Below the pieces are notes generated by a model. The model did no database searches, had not been told where the DNA came from, and was given only the letters and a program-made list of their open reading frames with translations. A stretch of 40,730 nt of DNA from positions 1-40,730 of the forward strand of contig CALMEI010000046.1 of NCBI GenBank assembly GCA_937863225.1, in the 5' to 3' direction. The position numbers and the translations under genes are program-made. The stretch comes from an uncultured Polaromonas sp. GTDB lineage: Bacteria > Pseudomonadota > Gammaproteobacteria > Burkholderiales > Burkholderiaceae_C. Of the stretch, positions 23,386 through 31,890 are shown one piece after another; the first letter of the stretch is position 1, and the number at the start of each line of letters is the position of its first letter.

Positions 23386-25746
23386 TTAGTCATAATTTGT
23401 GAAACGACTGGGCGTAGTAACTTGTTCATGCAAATTTTGATATCGCGGTATGTTCGTTTTCAAAGTCCTCAAAGTTCCTGCTTGTCCAATTCGAGCAAAA
23501 CCAACCAATTCGAGTTGGAATAAAACACGACTGTTACTGCTGGCGTCACTGCGAGCCAAGTTTTCGACCACAATACGCCCTAACCAACATCCTGCATCAT
23601 ATTCAAACCCAACAATCGAATCCACAAATTTCCGATCAGCCATGCTGTAATTCAATCGCCCTACTGTATACCAACGACCTGAACTCTGAGTGTTATCTAT
23701 GGCTGCAGAAGTTTGACCCTTATCACCCCACAAATCATTCAATGGCCATTGCCAGCCTAAATCGATTTGTTCACTGCTGCCTTTTTGCAATCGATACGCC
23801 AAATTCAAAACACGGTAGCTACTGGGTGTATAACTTGCCCCTATGGTAGATCGAATAGCTCGATTGGTATCAAAATTATATTGTTGTGTTGTATCTAAAG
23901 ACCAATGAGGTGATACATTGACTGATGCTCCAACTAACAAATCACTGAAGCGGTCCGTCACTGCTGAGGTGCCAGGCAGTGTGACCAATTGATTTTTAAA
24001 ACGGAAACGCTGCGCAACTGAGAATCGTGCCAATTCAGCACCTGTCCCGCCATCTAAAAATCGAGATGTTGCACCCAATGTCAACAAATTGTTATCGGCA
24101 ATTCTGTCACCACCACTGTATGGATTCTCCAAATAGCTGCTGGCAAAACTAAAGTCGTTTGCTGTGGTGTCATAGAGCGGTATAAAGCTTTGATCGCGAT
24201 AAGGGGTGTAGGTATAGAAAGCACGTGGTTCAAAGGTCTGCAAAACATTTCTACCAAATATTTGTGTGTCTCGCTCAAACACCAATCCGCTATCAAGGCT
24301 GAATGTTGGCAATACACGATTGGCTGTGCGAGCGCCATTGGAAATGACATCATCAAATGCATAGCGACTTGCGTGAACTTGAAGTTTGGGGGTAAAGAAC
24401 CAACCAGGATTCAACCATGGACGACTCAACTGCGCATGCAAGATGCCTCGGTTGACATTGGGTTGCTTGGTTAAACTCGCATCCGACGAAAACCGTGTGA
24501 CATCGCCAGTGATAGAAAAATCAAATCCATATACGTTGTTTTTTGCATACCGAGCTGTAAATTGTGGCAACCTATCGTAGGGTGGAATAATCGGTGCTGC
24601 AATGTCTTTCAATGTTTGCCATTTTGATACGCGCAATCCAAGTGATATTTGTTCGGTATTGAAACTCAAACCCATTTCACTGGCTAATAAACGTTGCGTC
24701 AGCGATGCGGTACCTCTGGGAAAGTCTCGCCAATAGTTATCATCACTGACGCGGTTAATGTCAAAATTTAATCCAACATTTCCTAAACCCGTTTGGTAGT
24801 TCATATTTTGCGTTCCCGCAAATCCCCAACGCGTACGATCACGGAGTGGATCAGAGGGCATCACATCGGCTCGCAATTGGCCGTTGTAGTTGTCTTCTAA
24901 ATAACGAAACTCAGCGCCTACACTTAATCCACGCCTATAACTGTAGGCTGGGATAATGGTGGCATCGCGATTGGGTGCCAAATTCACATAGTAAGGCGCT
25001 GAAAATTCGAAGCCATTGATACTGTCAGTTGCATAAGTTGGGGGTAACCACCCAGACTTGCGCTTATTACTGAGAGGAAAACTGATGGAAGGCAGGGGAA
25101 CTGGCACCCCTTTGAAGGTTAGTGTGGCGTCTGTGGCTTGTCCAACATCATCCTCTGTGTTGATGTTCATACTGGCAGCTTTGAGTACCCAGTCTGGCAT
25201 CCAACTCGGTCCTGGGTAGCGTCTACAAGTGCTGTAGCTGGCATTTTGAATAATCGCATGTTTGGCATCCGTGAAATCGATACGCTCACCCTCACCATGA
25301 CCTTCTGTTTTTAAAAATTTAAATTTGGGTTGTTCTAAATATCCAGAAAAACTATCAACTTTTAAATCCAACAAAGTACCTTCGTAAATATCACCGAATC
25401 GATTGAGTCTGACTTTGTTAATCGCTTTAGCTTTATCTTCCAGTATTTGATATTCCAGCTTATCGGCGTGAATCACTGTGCCTGGGCGACGCAGTTCGGC
25501 GTTTCCCTCAACTTTGGTTTCAATATCGGGTCGACCACTGACTCGGTCGCCATAAATAAAAGTCATGGGTGCTTGTTGTACAGCCTGGGGTATAGCTTCT
25601 TGCAGCAAGGGCGACATCTTCAATGCGGCCGCTGCTGACTTAACCTCATTCTGAGCATTTTGCGCCTGACTCATGGTTTGACACATGATGCTCAGTGTGG
25701 TGAATAAAATTGGGTAGAAACTTATTTTTCGCATGTCATTTGGCAT
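23386..25746 (-). CDS. lptD: LPS-assembly outer-membrane protein LptD
   Basis: A 786-aa beta-barrel that, with LptE, inserts lipopolysaccharide into the outer leaflet. A signal peptide ends near MSQAQNAQ. The N-terminal OstA/LptA-like jellyroll (about 45-190) shows TFIYGDRVSGRPD, VEGNAELRRPGTVIHADKL and YSTCRRYPGPSW; the 26-strand-type barrel follows, ending near FQLELVGFARIG. The mature protein holds only two cysteines, C174 in the jellyroll and C720 in AGCWLGR, instead of the usual four. The start may be ATG 25746 or 25734. It is divergent from amgK across an 88-nt gap. Confidence 0.95.
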   Translation of the reverse strand: MPNDMRKISFYPILFTTLSIMCQTMSQAQNAQNEVKSAAAALKMSPLLQEAIPQAVQQAPMTFIYGDRVSGRPDIETKVEGNAELRRPGTVIHADKLEYQILEDKAKAINKVRLNRFGDIYEGTLLDLKVDSFSGYLEQPKFKFLKTEGHGEGERIDFTDAKHAIIQNASYSTCRRYPGPSWMPDWVLKAASMNINTEDDVGQATDATLTFKGVPVPLPSISFPLSNKRKSGWLPPTYATDSINGFEFSAPYYVNLAPNRDATIIPAYSYRRGLSVGAEFRYLEDNYNGQLRADVMPSDPLRDRTRWGFAGTQNMNYQTGLGNVGLNFDINRVSDDNYWRDFPRGTASLTQRLLASEMGLSFNTEQISLGLRVSKWQTLKDIAAPIIPPYDRLPQFTARYAKNNVYGFDFSITGDVTRFSSDASLTKQPNVNRGILHAQLSRPWLNPGWFFTPKLQVHASRYAFDDVISNGARTANRVLPTFSLDSGLVFERDTQIFGRNVLQTFEPRAFYTYTPYRDQSFIPLYDTTANDFSFASSYLENPYSGGDRIADNNLLTLGATSRFLDGGTGAELARFSVAQRFRFKNQLVTLPGTSAVTDRFSDLLVGASVNVSPHWSLDTTQQYNFDTNRAIRSTIGASYTPSSYRVLNLAYRLQKGSSEQIDLGWQWPLNDLWGDKGQTSAAIDNTQSSGRWYTVGRLNYSMADRKFVDSIVGFEYDAGCWLGRIVVENLARSDASSNSRVLFQLELVGFARIGQAGTLRTLKTNIPRYQNLHEQVTTPSRFTNYD

Positions 25747-25834
25747 GTCGTTTGATCAGATAAATTGGTTTAGAAAAGTTACTTCTATAGGGATTCAAAA
25801 TGGGCTTGTTCGATGTTTGTAAAATAGATTATCC

Positions 25835-26968
25835 ATGAATCCAAGCACAAGTCACCAAACAAGCACTTTCAGCAGTATTTCAAGCATTCTTTGGGATGAT
25901 TTTGACCGCCAAACTTTATTCCATTCTTGGTTGAAAACCGTTGGCCCAGACCATCACTTGTTGGCAAGCTCACTGCGCACTGCATCGGCAGACGCCAGTT
26001 TCCGGCGCTATTTCCGCATCGACAATTCGATGGGGCAAAGCTTCATCATCATGGATGCGCCGCCTGACAAAGAAAATTGCCAACCCTTCGCATTGGTCTC
26101 AAATCTGATGTCCGAAGCTGGTTTACTGGTTCCAGAAATCCTGAACTGGGACGCAGCACATGGCTTCATGTTGCTCACTGATTTGGGGGCAAAAACCATG
26201 ATGGAAGTCATCAATCCCCACATGTCAGACGCCCTTGCAGAGCCCAAGCTGGACCTGTATTTGCAAGCAATTGATGCGTTAATCACTTGGCAGTTGGCAT
26301 CGAAAACAGATGTACTGCCCAACTATGATGAGAGTTTGCTGCGCCGTGAACTTAATTTATATCCTGAATGGTACTTGGCAAAACACAAACAAATAACATT
26401 AACACCGTCTCAACAAGCAACATTGGATCAAGCATTTTCTCTGATCGTGCAACGCAATTTAGCCGTGCCTTTTGTGTATGTACATCGCGATTTCATGCCA
26501 CGCAATTTGATGATTTCTGAGCGTGGTGGTAAACCAACGATGGGCGTGCTTGACTTTCAAGATGCCGTTTATGGTCCCATTACGTATGACATTGCCAGTC
26601 TGATGCGTGATGCTTTTCTTTCTTGGGAAGAACCTTTTGTGTTGGATGTCACCATTCGGTATTGGGAAAAAGCAGTCAAAGTGGGATTGCTTGGCGAAAA
26701 GAGCGCGACCGGCTGGGGGGCGGATTTTGGCGAGTTTTACCGCGCAGTTGAATGGCAAGCACTGCAACGTCATTTAAAGATATTGGGAATTTTTGCTCGG
26801 TTAACCTTGCGCGATGGCAAACCCAAGTACTTAGCTGACACTACACGCTTCATCAACTATGTGCGCAAAACAGCCGACCGTTACCGCGATCTTGGTCCTT
26901 TTTTAAAACTGATTGATGAAATTGAAGGCATAGAAACGACGACTGGGTATGCGTTTGGCAAAGTCTAA
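25835..26968 (+). CDS. amgK: Cell-wall sugar kinase AmgK (aminoglycoside phosphotransferase fold)
   Basis: 377 aa. AmgK phosphorylates the anomeric position of N-acetylmuramate and N-acetylglucosamine in peptidoglycan recycling. Seen: ASFRRYFRI (N-lobe), FVYVHRDFMPRNLMI (catalytic Brenner-type loop) and GVLDFQDAVYGPITYDIASL (metal-binding Asp). Divergent placement next to lptD is the known arrangement for amgK in pseudomonads and beta-proteobacteria and supports the specific name over generic phosphotransferase. The partner murU normally follows; here a hairpin repeat and rsmE follow instead. Confidence 0.85.
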   Translation: MNPSTSHQTSTFSSISSILWDDFDRQTLFHSWLKTVGPDHHLLASSLRTASADASFRRYFRIDNSMGQSFIIMDAPPDKENCQPFALVSNLMSEAGLLVPEILNWDAAHGFMLLTDLGAKTMMEVINPHMSDALAEPKLDLYLQAIDALITWQLASKTDVLPNYDESLLRRELNLYPEWYLAKHKQITLTPSQQATLDQAFSLIVQRNLAVPFVYVHRDFMPRNLMISERGGKPTMGVLDFQDAVYGPITYDIASLMRDAFLSWEEPFVLDVTIRYWEKAVKVGLLGEKSATGWGADFGEFYRAVEWQALQRHLKILGIFARLTLRDGKPKYLADTTRFINYVRKTADRYRDLGPFLKLIDEIEGIETTTGYAFGKV

Positions 26969-27007
26969 ATCAAGCCATTCAAACAGCCTCTGTCACATGA
27001 ATATGTA

Positions 27008-27066
27008 TGCAAAATTAACCTGTAAGCGGCGTATTTATTGCCTATAGTGCTATTAAATATATAGCA
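27008..27066 (+). repeat. Dispersed hairpin repeat, copy C
   Basis: 59 bp in the 121-nt gap between amgK and rsmE, with GGCGTATTTATTGCC and the stem TGCTAT (27048-27053)/ATAGCA (27061-27066). It is 53/59 identical to copy A. It is sense-oriented to both neighbours and ends 23 nt before the rsmE ATG. Confidence 0.9.
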
Positions 27067-27089
27067 AATTAGCTTTCTGCAATGACATC

Positions 27090-27845
27090 ATGAATACACC
27101 TCGCTTTCACTGCCCTTTGCCAATCCATACTGGTGACAACGTCAATTTGCCAGCAGGTGCAGCGCGACATGTTCAAGTTTTGCGCAAACAACCAGGCGAT
27201 TCTCTGATCCTGTTCAGCGGCTCTGCGCAGGGCGGTGAGTTTGAAGCAACGATTGAACACATGGGACGCAATGATGTGCGCGTTGTGATTGGGGCGCACA
27301 ATACCATTGAACGTGAACCAGTGAACCAAGTGCATCTGGCCATCGGTGTTCCTGCCAATGACCGAATGGATTGGTTGGTAGAAAAGGCAACTGAACTGGG
27401 TGTCAACAGTATTCAAGCATTGATGACGGAGCGCAGTGTGCTGCGCCTCAGTGGCGAACGCGCCGAGAAAAAACGCATCCACTGGCAAGCCATTGCCATC
27501 GCCGCGTGCGAACAGTGCGGACGCAATCAAATCCCAACCATTCACCCTGTGATGAGTTTACAAAATTGGTTATCCGATTTTCCTAATTCTGCAGACGATT
27601 CAATGCCTATTTCAAACAAACTGTTGCTCTCGCTGCAACCAGAATCTATTCCTATCAAATCACAACGGCACACTGAAAAATCTGCACAACAATTCATATT
27701 TCTATCAGGACCTGAAGGTGGTTTTAGTCTGTCGGAAGAATCAGCCGCTTTAAACAAAGGCTTTACACCCATCAGTCTGGGAAATCGTGTACTCAGAGCA
27801 GAAACGGCCGCGCTGGTTGCAATGGCTGCATTGACGATTGAATAG
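27090..27845 (+). CDS. rsmE: 16S rRNA m3U1498 methyltransferase
   Basis: A 251-aa SPOUT-class methyltransferase. The N-terminal PUA-like part starts TPRFHCPLPIHTGDN with AARHVQVLRKQPGDSLILF. The C-terminal trefoil-knot SAM site is read in FLSGPEGGFSLSEE and SLGNRVLRAETAA. Other motifs are RMDWLVEKATELGV and AACEQCGRNQIP. The ATG has no clear Shine-Dalgarno. It likely shares a transcript with the MFS gene 48 nt downstream. Confidence 0.95.
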   Translation: MNTPRFHCPLPIHTGDNVNLPAGAARHVQVLRKQPGDSLILFSGSAQGGEFEATIEHMGRNDVRVVIGAHNTIEREPVNQVHLAIGVPANDRMDWLVEKATELGVNSIQALMTERSVLRLSGERAEKKRIHWQAIAIAACEQCGRNQIPTIHPVMSLQNWLSDFPNSADDSMPISNKLLLSLQPESIPIKSQRHTEKSAQQFIFLSGPEGGFSLSEESAALNKGFTPISLGNRVLRAETAALVAMAALTIE

Positions 27846-27893
27846 AAACATGTCCCCTGAAATCCTCTAAACTTGACGCGGATACCCCATAAC

Positions 27894-29081
27894 ATGAACA
27901 TTAATCTTTGGCTCCTTGCATTTGCGCAAGGCTTGTTTTTAACCAACAACGTCACTTTCATCGCCATTAATGGCTTGGTGGGGTGGAGTATTGCACCGCT
28001 GGGATGGATGGCTACCTTACCAGTCGTAGGCTATGTGGTGGGTGGTGCATTCAGCACAGGCATGGTTGCCAAAACACAAAAAAAATACGGTCGTAAAAAT
28101 TCGTTTCAAATGGGCTTGGTCATTGGCATGCTGTCAGCAGCTGTATGCGCCTATGCCGCTCACACACAACAGTTTTGGTTATTGGTCGCGTCGACCATGG
28201 TTGCAGGGTTTTATAACGCCAATGCCAGTCTCTACCGCTTTGCGGCCGCTGAATTAGCAACTCCCGCTTTCAAAGAAAAAGCGGTTTCATTGGTGATGGC
28301 AGGAGGATTACTTGGTGCGGTTTTGGGACCTAATTTAGCGCAGTGGACAAAATCCATTTTTTCTGTGCCCTTTGTGGGTGCCTACACTGCTTTGGTGTTC
28401 ATCGCCCTTATTTCGATGATTGTGATTTCATTGATACGCTTTCCCGACCATCAAGCTGGTCAAATCGTTCAAATTAAGACAGATATGGGGCGCCCCTTGT
28501 CAGAAATTATGAAACAACCTGTTTTCATCGTTGCTGCATTGGCCAGTTCATTGGGTTACGGCGTGATGAATTTGTTGATGGCAGCCACACCGCTGGCGAT
28601 GCAAAATTGTGGCTTGTCATTTTCTGATACCGCCTTGGTTTTGGAGTGGCATGTCATTGGCATGTTTGCACCTGGTTTTTTTACTGGCCATCTAATCAAA
28701 AGATTCGGGGTGTTGCGCATCATGGGTATTGGCGTGTTACTTAATTTTGTGTGCATCGCTATCGCATTATCTGGTCAAGAGTTGCATCAATACTTAATTG
28801 CATTGTTTCTACTCGGGCTTGGATGGAATTTTTTATTCACGGGCGGAACCACTTTGGCACTGACAACCTACCAACCTATAGAAAAAGACCGCGTTCAAGG
28901 TGCTATTAATTTCATCACATTTGCGGTATTGGCTTTCACATCATTTGCCTCGGGTGCCATGGTGACCACCCAAGGTTGGTCAATGTTGAACACTTTGTCA
29001 CTGTTACCCGTTTTTGTTATCGGATTGGCACTCCTGTGGCTTGCAATCAAACAATCAAGCAGTCACAATACATCGTCTTAA
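27894..29081 (+). CDS. Major facilitator superfamily transporter
   Basis: About 395 aa with 12 hydrophobic segments. The loop between helices 2 and 3 reads AKTQKKYGRKNSFQMG, a recognisable form of the MFS motif A (G-x3-D/K-R-x-G-R). The second half is introduced by a basic/acidic central loop (RFPDHQAGQIVQIK). It looks like uncharacterised members often annotated as putative drug or metabolite exporters; the substrate is unknown. The ATG at 27894 begins MNINLWLLAFAQGL; a TTG at 27873 is less likely. It follows rsmE closely on the same strand. Confidence 0.85.
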   Translation: MNINLWLLAFAQGLFLTNNVTFIAINGLVGWSIAPLGWMATLPVVGYVVGGAFSTGMVAKTQKKYGRKNSFQMGLVIGMLSAAVCAYAAHTQQFWLLVASTMVAGFYNANASLYRFAAAELATPAFKEKAVSLVMAGGLLGAVLGPNLAQWTKSIFSVPFVGAYTALVFIALISMIVISLIRFPDHQAGQIVQIKTDMGRPLSEIMKQPVFIVAALASSLGYGVMNLLMAATPLAMQNCGLSFSDTALVLEWHVIGMFAPGFFTGHLIKRFGVLRIMGIGVLLNFVCIAIALSGQELHQYLIALFLLGLGWNFLFTGGTTLALTTYQPIEKDRVQGAINFITFAVLAFTSFASGAMVTTQGWSMLNTLSLLPVFVIGLALLWLAIKQSSSHNTSS

Positions 29082-29099
29082 AGATTAAGTTAATCTTTA
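29079..29099. promoter_or_regulatory. 21-nt dyad at the MFS stop codon
   Basis: TAAAGATTAA (29079-29088) and TTAATCTTTA (29090-29099) are perfect inverted arms around one G. The left arm includes the MFS TAA stop. With no loop of usable size it is more like a protein-binding site than a hairpin terminator; it sits about 50 nt before yidB. Confidence 0.35.
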
Positions 29100-29149
29100 G
29101 TCTTTAGTTCATTAACTTTCGCTTATTTTCTATTTTTAAAGGATTCATC

Positions 29150-29620
29150 ATGGGATTGTTAGACTCAGTTATCGGTGCCGTTTTAAACGGTGGGCAACAA
29201 CAAGCACCAGCAGCTGGTGGGGGATTAGGTAGCATCATTGGTATGTTGGCGAACAATCCACAAATTTTGTCCACCATCACCGGCATGCTTGGCAATGACG
29301 GCGCTCATGGCGGATTGGGCGGACTTGTCAGTACTTTATCCAAAGCAGGTTTAGGTGATGCTGTCGGCTCTTGGATCAGCAATGGGCAAAATATGCCCGT
29401 ATCTGGTGAACAAATGGGTGGTGCTTTAGGCGCTGATGTTTTGGCTGGTATGGCCAAGCAAATGGGCGTCAACTCAGGAGAAGCAGGTGGCATATTGGCC
29501 AGTGTTTTGCCTGAATTGATTAATCAAATGACACCACAAGGTCAAGCTCCTGCAGGCGGCTTGGGCAATGCTGGGGATTTGATGGGTATGCTGGGTAGCT
29601 TACTGAATCAAAAAGCGTAA
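29150..29620 (+). CDS. YidB-family protein (DUF937)
   Basis: 156 aa, Gly- and Met-rich, starting MGLLDSVIGAVLNGG, with GGLGGLVSTLSKAGLGDAVGSWI and PVSGEQMGGALGADVLAGMAKQMGV, the hallmark of YidB/DUF937 proteins. The function is unknown. There is no signal peptide, but there are several low-complexity Gly runs. A good ribosome binding site (AAAGGA, 7 nt) supports the ATG at 29150. It converges with the lipase-like gene, the two stops lying 7 nt apart. Confidence 0.88.
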   Translation: MGLLDSVIGAVLNGGQQQAPAAGGGLGSIIGMLANNPQILSTITGMLGNDGAHGGLGGLVSTLSKAGLGDAVGSWISNGQNMPVSGEQMGGALGADVLAGMAKQMGVNSGEAGGILASVLPELINQMTPQGQAPAGGLGNAGDLMGMLGSLLNQKA

Positions 29621-29627
29621 GTTAAGC

Positions 29628-30479
29628 TTAGTCGGCCAAAGTTCGATCAAGCCAAGTTTTCAGATAAGCGAAAACTTGGGTTTGATCGATCTCATTGAAT
29701 ATTTCGTGGTACATGTTTTCAAAACATTGAACCTCCACACAACTGGGAGCACTGGCGGCAAATGCACGACTCCCTGCTGGTGACACCAATTTATCCTGCC
29801 CCGCAAACATCAGCAATGTTGGCATTTTCCATCTTGATGCCGATGCAATCAGCTCAGTCCCGTTTTCCACAATAAATTTGGCCAATCGTGCAGAAATTCG
29901 ATCATGCACCAATGGGTCAGAGGCATAGCCCGATACCACAGCTGTGTCGTGCGAAATATATTTTGGATTCAATCCATTGCCCACGCGCAAGTTGGGTGCA
30001 ACTCTGGGCAATATGGATAGCAGTAACTTTTGGATAACATTCAATCCGCCATCTATTGCAGGTGACGACATTACCAAGGCATCTGCGCTATTTGGGTTCA
30101 GTGATACATAGCGGCCGACCACGCCACCACCCATGCTGTGTCCGACCAAAACCAGTTTCTCGTTTGTCGGCATATTTTTCCGAGTTAGCACAATCATTGC
30201 ATCCAAATCATCTAACAATTGATTTTCTGTAAGCAATCCACCACGCGCGCCAGTAGACAAACCATGTCCAAAATGATCATAGCCTTTAACTGAAAACCCC
30301 CATTGATTAAAGTGCTGAGCCACATGCGCATAACGCCCAATGTGTTCCCCTAAACCATGCACCAACAAGACCGTGCCACGTGATTTTTGACCCGTTTGTA
30401 ATAGCCAATCGTAAGTCGCAATTGTGACGCCGTTATCAAGCACCAGTTTCGAAACAATGGGTTCAGGCAGTAGAGACAT
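29628..30479 (-). CDS. Alpha/beta hydrolase, monoacylglycerol-lipase-like
   Basis: A 283-aa serine hydrolase. Seen: TVLLVHGLGEHIGRYAHVA (oxyanion-side HG motif), KGYDHFGHGLSTGARGG, VLVGHSMGGGVVGRYV with the nucleophile Ser in GHSMGG, and later FAGQDKLVSPAGSRAF (acid Asp) and MYHEIFNE (catalytic His). The HGLGEH and GYDHFGHGxS pattern is typical of lysophospholipase/monoglyceride lipases (Hydrolase_4). The substrate is probably a lysolipid or monoacylglycerol; no signal peptide is seen. It lies 30 nt after the chromate transporter gene on the same strand. Confidence 0.87.
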   Translation of the reverse strand: MSLLPEPIVSKLVLDNGVTIATYDWLLQTGQKSRGTVLLVHGLGEHIGRYAHVAQHFNQWGFSVKGYDHFGHGLSTGARGGLLTENQLLDDLDAMIVLTRKNMPTNEKLVLVGHSMGGGVVGRYVSLNPNSADALVMSSPAIDGGLNVIQKLLLSILPRVAPNLRVGNGLNPKYISHDTAVVSGYASDPLVHDRISARLAKFIVENGTELIASASRWKMPTLLMFAGQDKLVSPAGSRAFAASAPSCVEVQCFENMYHEIFNEIDQTQVFAYLKTWLDRTLAD

Positions 30480-30509
30480 GTAATTGAATTTTAATTTTTC
30501 ACGTGGTAA

Positions 30510-31871
30510 TCAGATCCATGTGCGATACAGCAAACCGCAAATAGCGCATGCAAATAAAACAGACATCACGCTTACTTTATACCGAATTAAGGCGAGTGTC
30601 GCAATACCCGCTAATCCTAAGGCAAAGAAATCAATATTGGTGAATTGAAACCCAATGTTGCTCGCTTTTAGTGCAATATGTGCTATAAAAAACAAGGCTA
30701 AACTGGCAATCACACCGACTACAGCAGCTGTTATCACGGTCAATGGTGCAGTAAATTTTAAATTATTGTGCGTCGTTTCAACCAATGGACCACCCGCCAA
30801 TATGAACATGAATGATGGCAAAAAAGTAAACCATGTGGTTAATGTTGCCGCCAATGCCGCACCCAAAAATAAAGCATCAGGACCCAATACTTGCTTTGAC
30901 CAACCACCCAAAAATGCAACAAAAGACACCACCATGATCAAGGGGCCAGGTGTGGTTTCGCCCAGAGCCAAACCGTCCATCATTTGCGCCCCTGACAACC
31001 ACGCAAATTGATTCACGCCACCATCGTACACATAAGGCAATACGGCATATGCACCACCAAAAGTTAACAGTGCAGCTTTCGTGAAAAACCATGACATTTG
31101 TGTGAGCGTACCCTGCCAGCCTTGATACGACATCAATACACCCATCGGCAGCAGCCATAAAACCAAACAAATGCCGATAACCAAGGCTAAGCGCGATTTT
31201 TTGAACTTCGCATGTTCAGGAGTTGGCGTATCATCATCGATCACTGCCGCCACATGCGTATTTGATACTGATTTAGAGCCATGCCCACCAACACTGGTAA
31301 ATTGCGTTGGTGCAAACTTAGAACCTGCATAACCCACGAACGCTGCAAGCAACACAATGAGCGGGAATGGAACACTGAAAAAATACAGTCCCACAAAACT
31401 CGCTACGGCTACAGTCCACAAAATGGGAGCCTTGCTCGGTGTTTTTAATGTTTTTGAGCCAATACGATGAACGGCTTGGACAACGATGGCAGCTACTGCA
31501 GGCTTGATGCCATATAACAAAGCGGCCACCCAAGGTAAATTTCCAAAGGCCACATAAATATAGCTCAAACCAATCAATATAAACAATGATGGTAATACGA
31601 AAAGAACCCCCGCCACAATGCCACCCCAGGTTCGGTGCAATAGCCAACCTATGTAAATTGACAATTGCTGCGCTTCTGGTCCAGGTAGCACCATGCAGTA
31701 GTTAAGAGCATGTAGAAATCGTTTCTCAGAGATCCAGTGTTTGTCATCTACAAGTTCTTTGTGCATGATGGCAATTTGACCTGCAGGTCCACCAAAACTG
31801 ATCCATCCGAGTTTGAACCAAAATTTCAGTGCCTCTAGGAAGGGAACGGTTGCATTTTTTTCTATATTCAT
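30510..31871 (-). CDS. chrA: Chromate transporter ChrA (two-domain, long-chain type)
   Basis: About 453 aa with two homologous CHR halves and about 10-12 membrane segments. The first half carries FGGPAGQIAIMHKELV and YCMVLPGPEAQQLSIYIGWL; the second carries TFGGAYAVLPYVYD and ALGETTPGPLIMVVSFVAFLGG. Members export chromate from the cytoplasm. I use the ATG at 31871 (MNIEKNATVPFLEALKFW); upstream in-frame sequence would overlap the chrB gene and is not protein-like. It starts 19 nt after the ChrB-like gene, consistent with a chromate-resistance pair. Confidence 0.92.
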   Translation of the reverse strand: MNIEKNATVPFLEALKFWFKLGWISFGGPAGQIAIMHKELVDDKHWISEKRFLHALNYCMVLPGPEAQQLSIYIGWLLHRTWGGIVAGVLFVLPSLFILIGLSYIYVAFGNLPWVAALLYGIKPAVAAIVVQAVHRIGSKTLKTPSKAPILWTVAVASFVGLYFFSVPFPLIVLLAAFVGYAGSKFAPTQFTSVGGHGSKSVSNTHVAAVIDDDTPTPEHAKFKKSRLALVIGICLVLWLLPMGVLMSYQGWQGTLTQMSWFFTKAALLTFGGAYAVLPYVYDGGVNQFAWLSGAQMMDGLALGETTPGPLIMVVSFVAFLGGWSKQVLGPDALFLGAALAATLTTWFTFLPSFMFILAGGPLVETTHNNLKFTAPLTVITAAVVGVIASLALFFIAHIALKASNIGFQFTNIDFFALGLAGIATLALIRYKVSVMSVLFACAICGLLYRTWI

Positions 31872-31890
31872 AAAATGTGCACAGTAGTTG

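Noticed and set aside
23436-23455. Partial match (GATATCGCGGTATG) to the 3781 palindrome
   Set aside because: It lies within lptD coding sequence and is imperfect; most likely chance.
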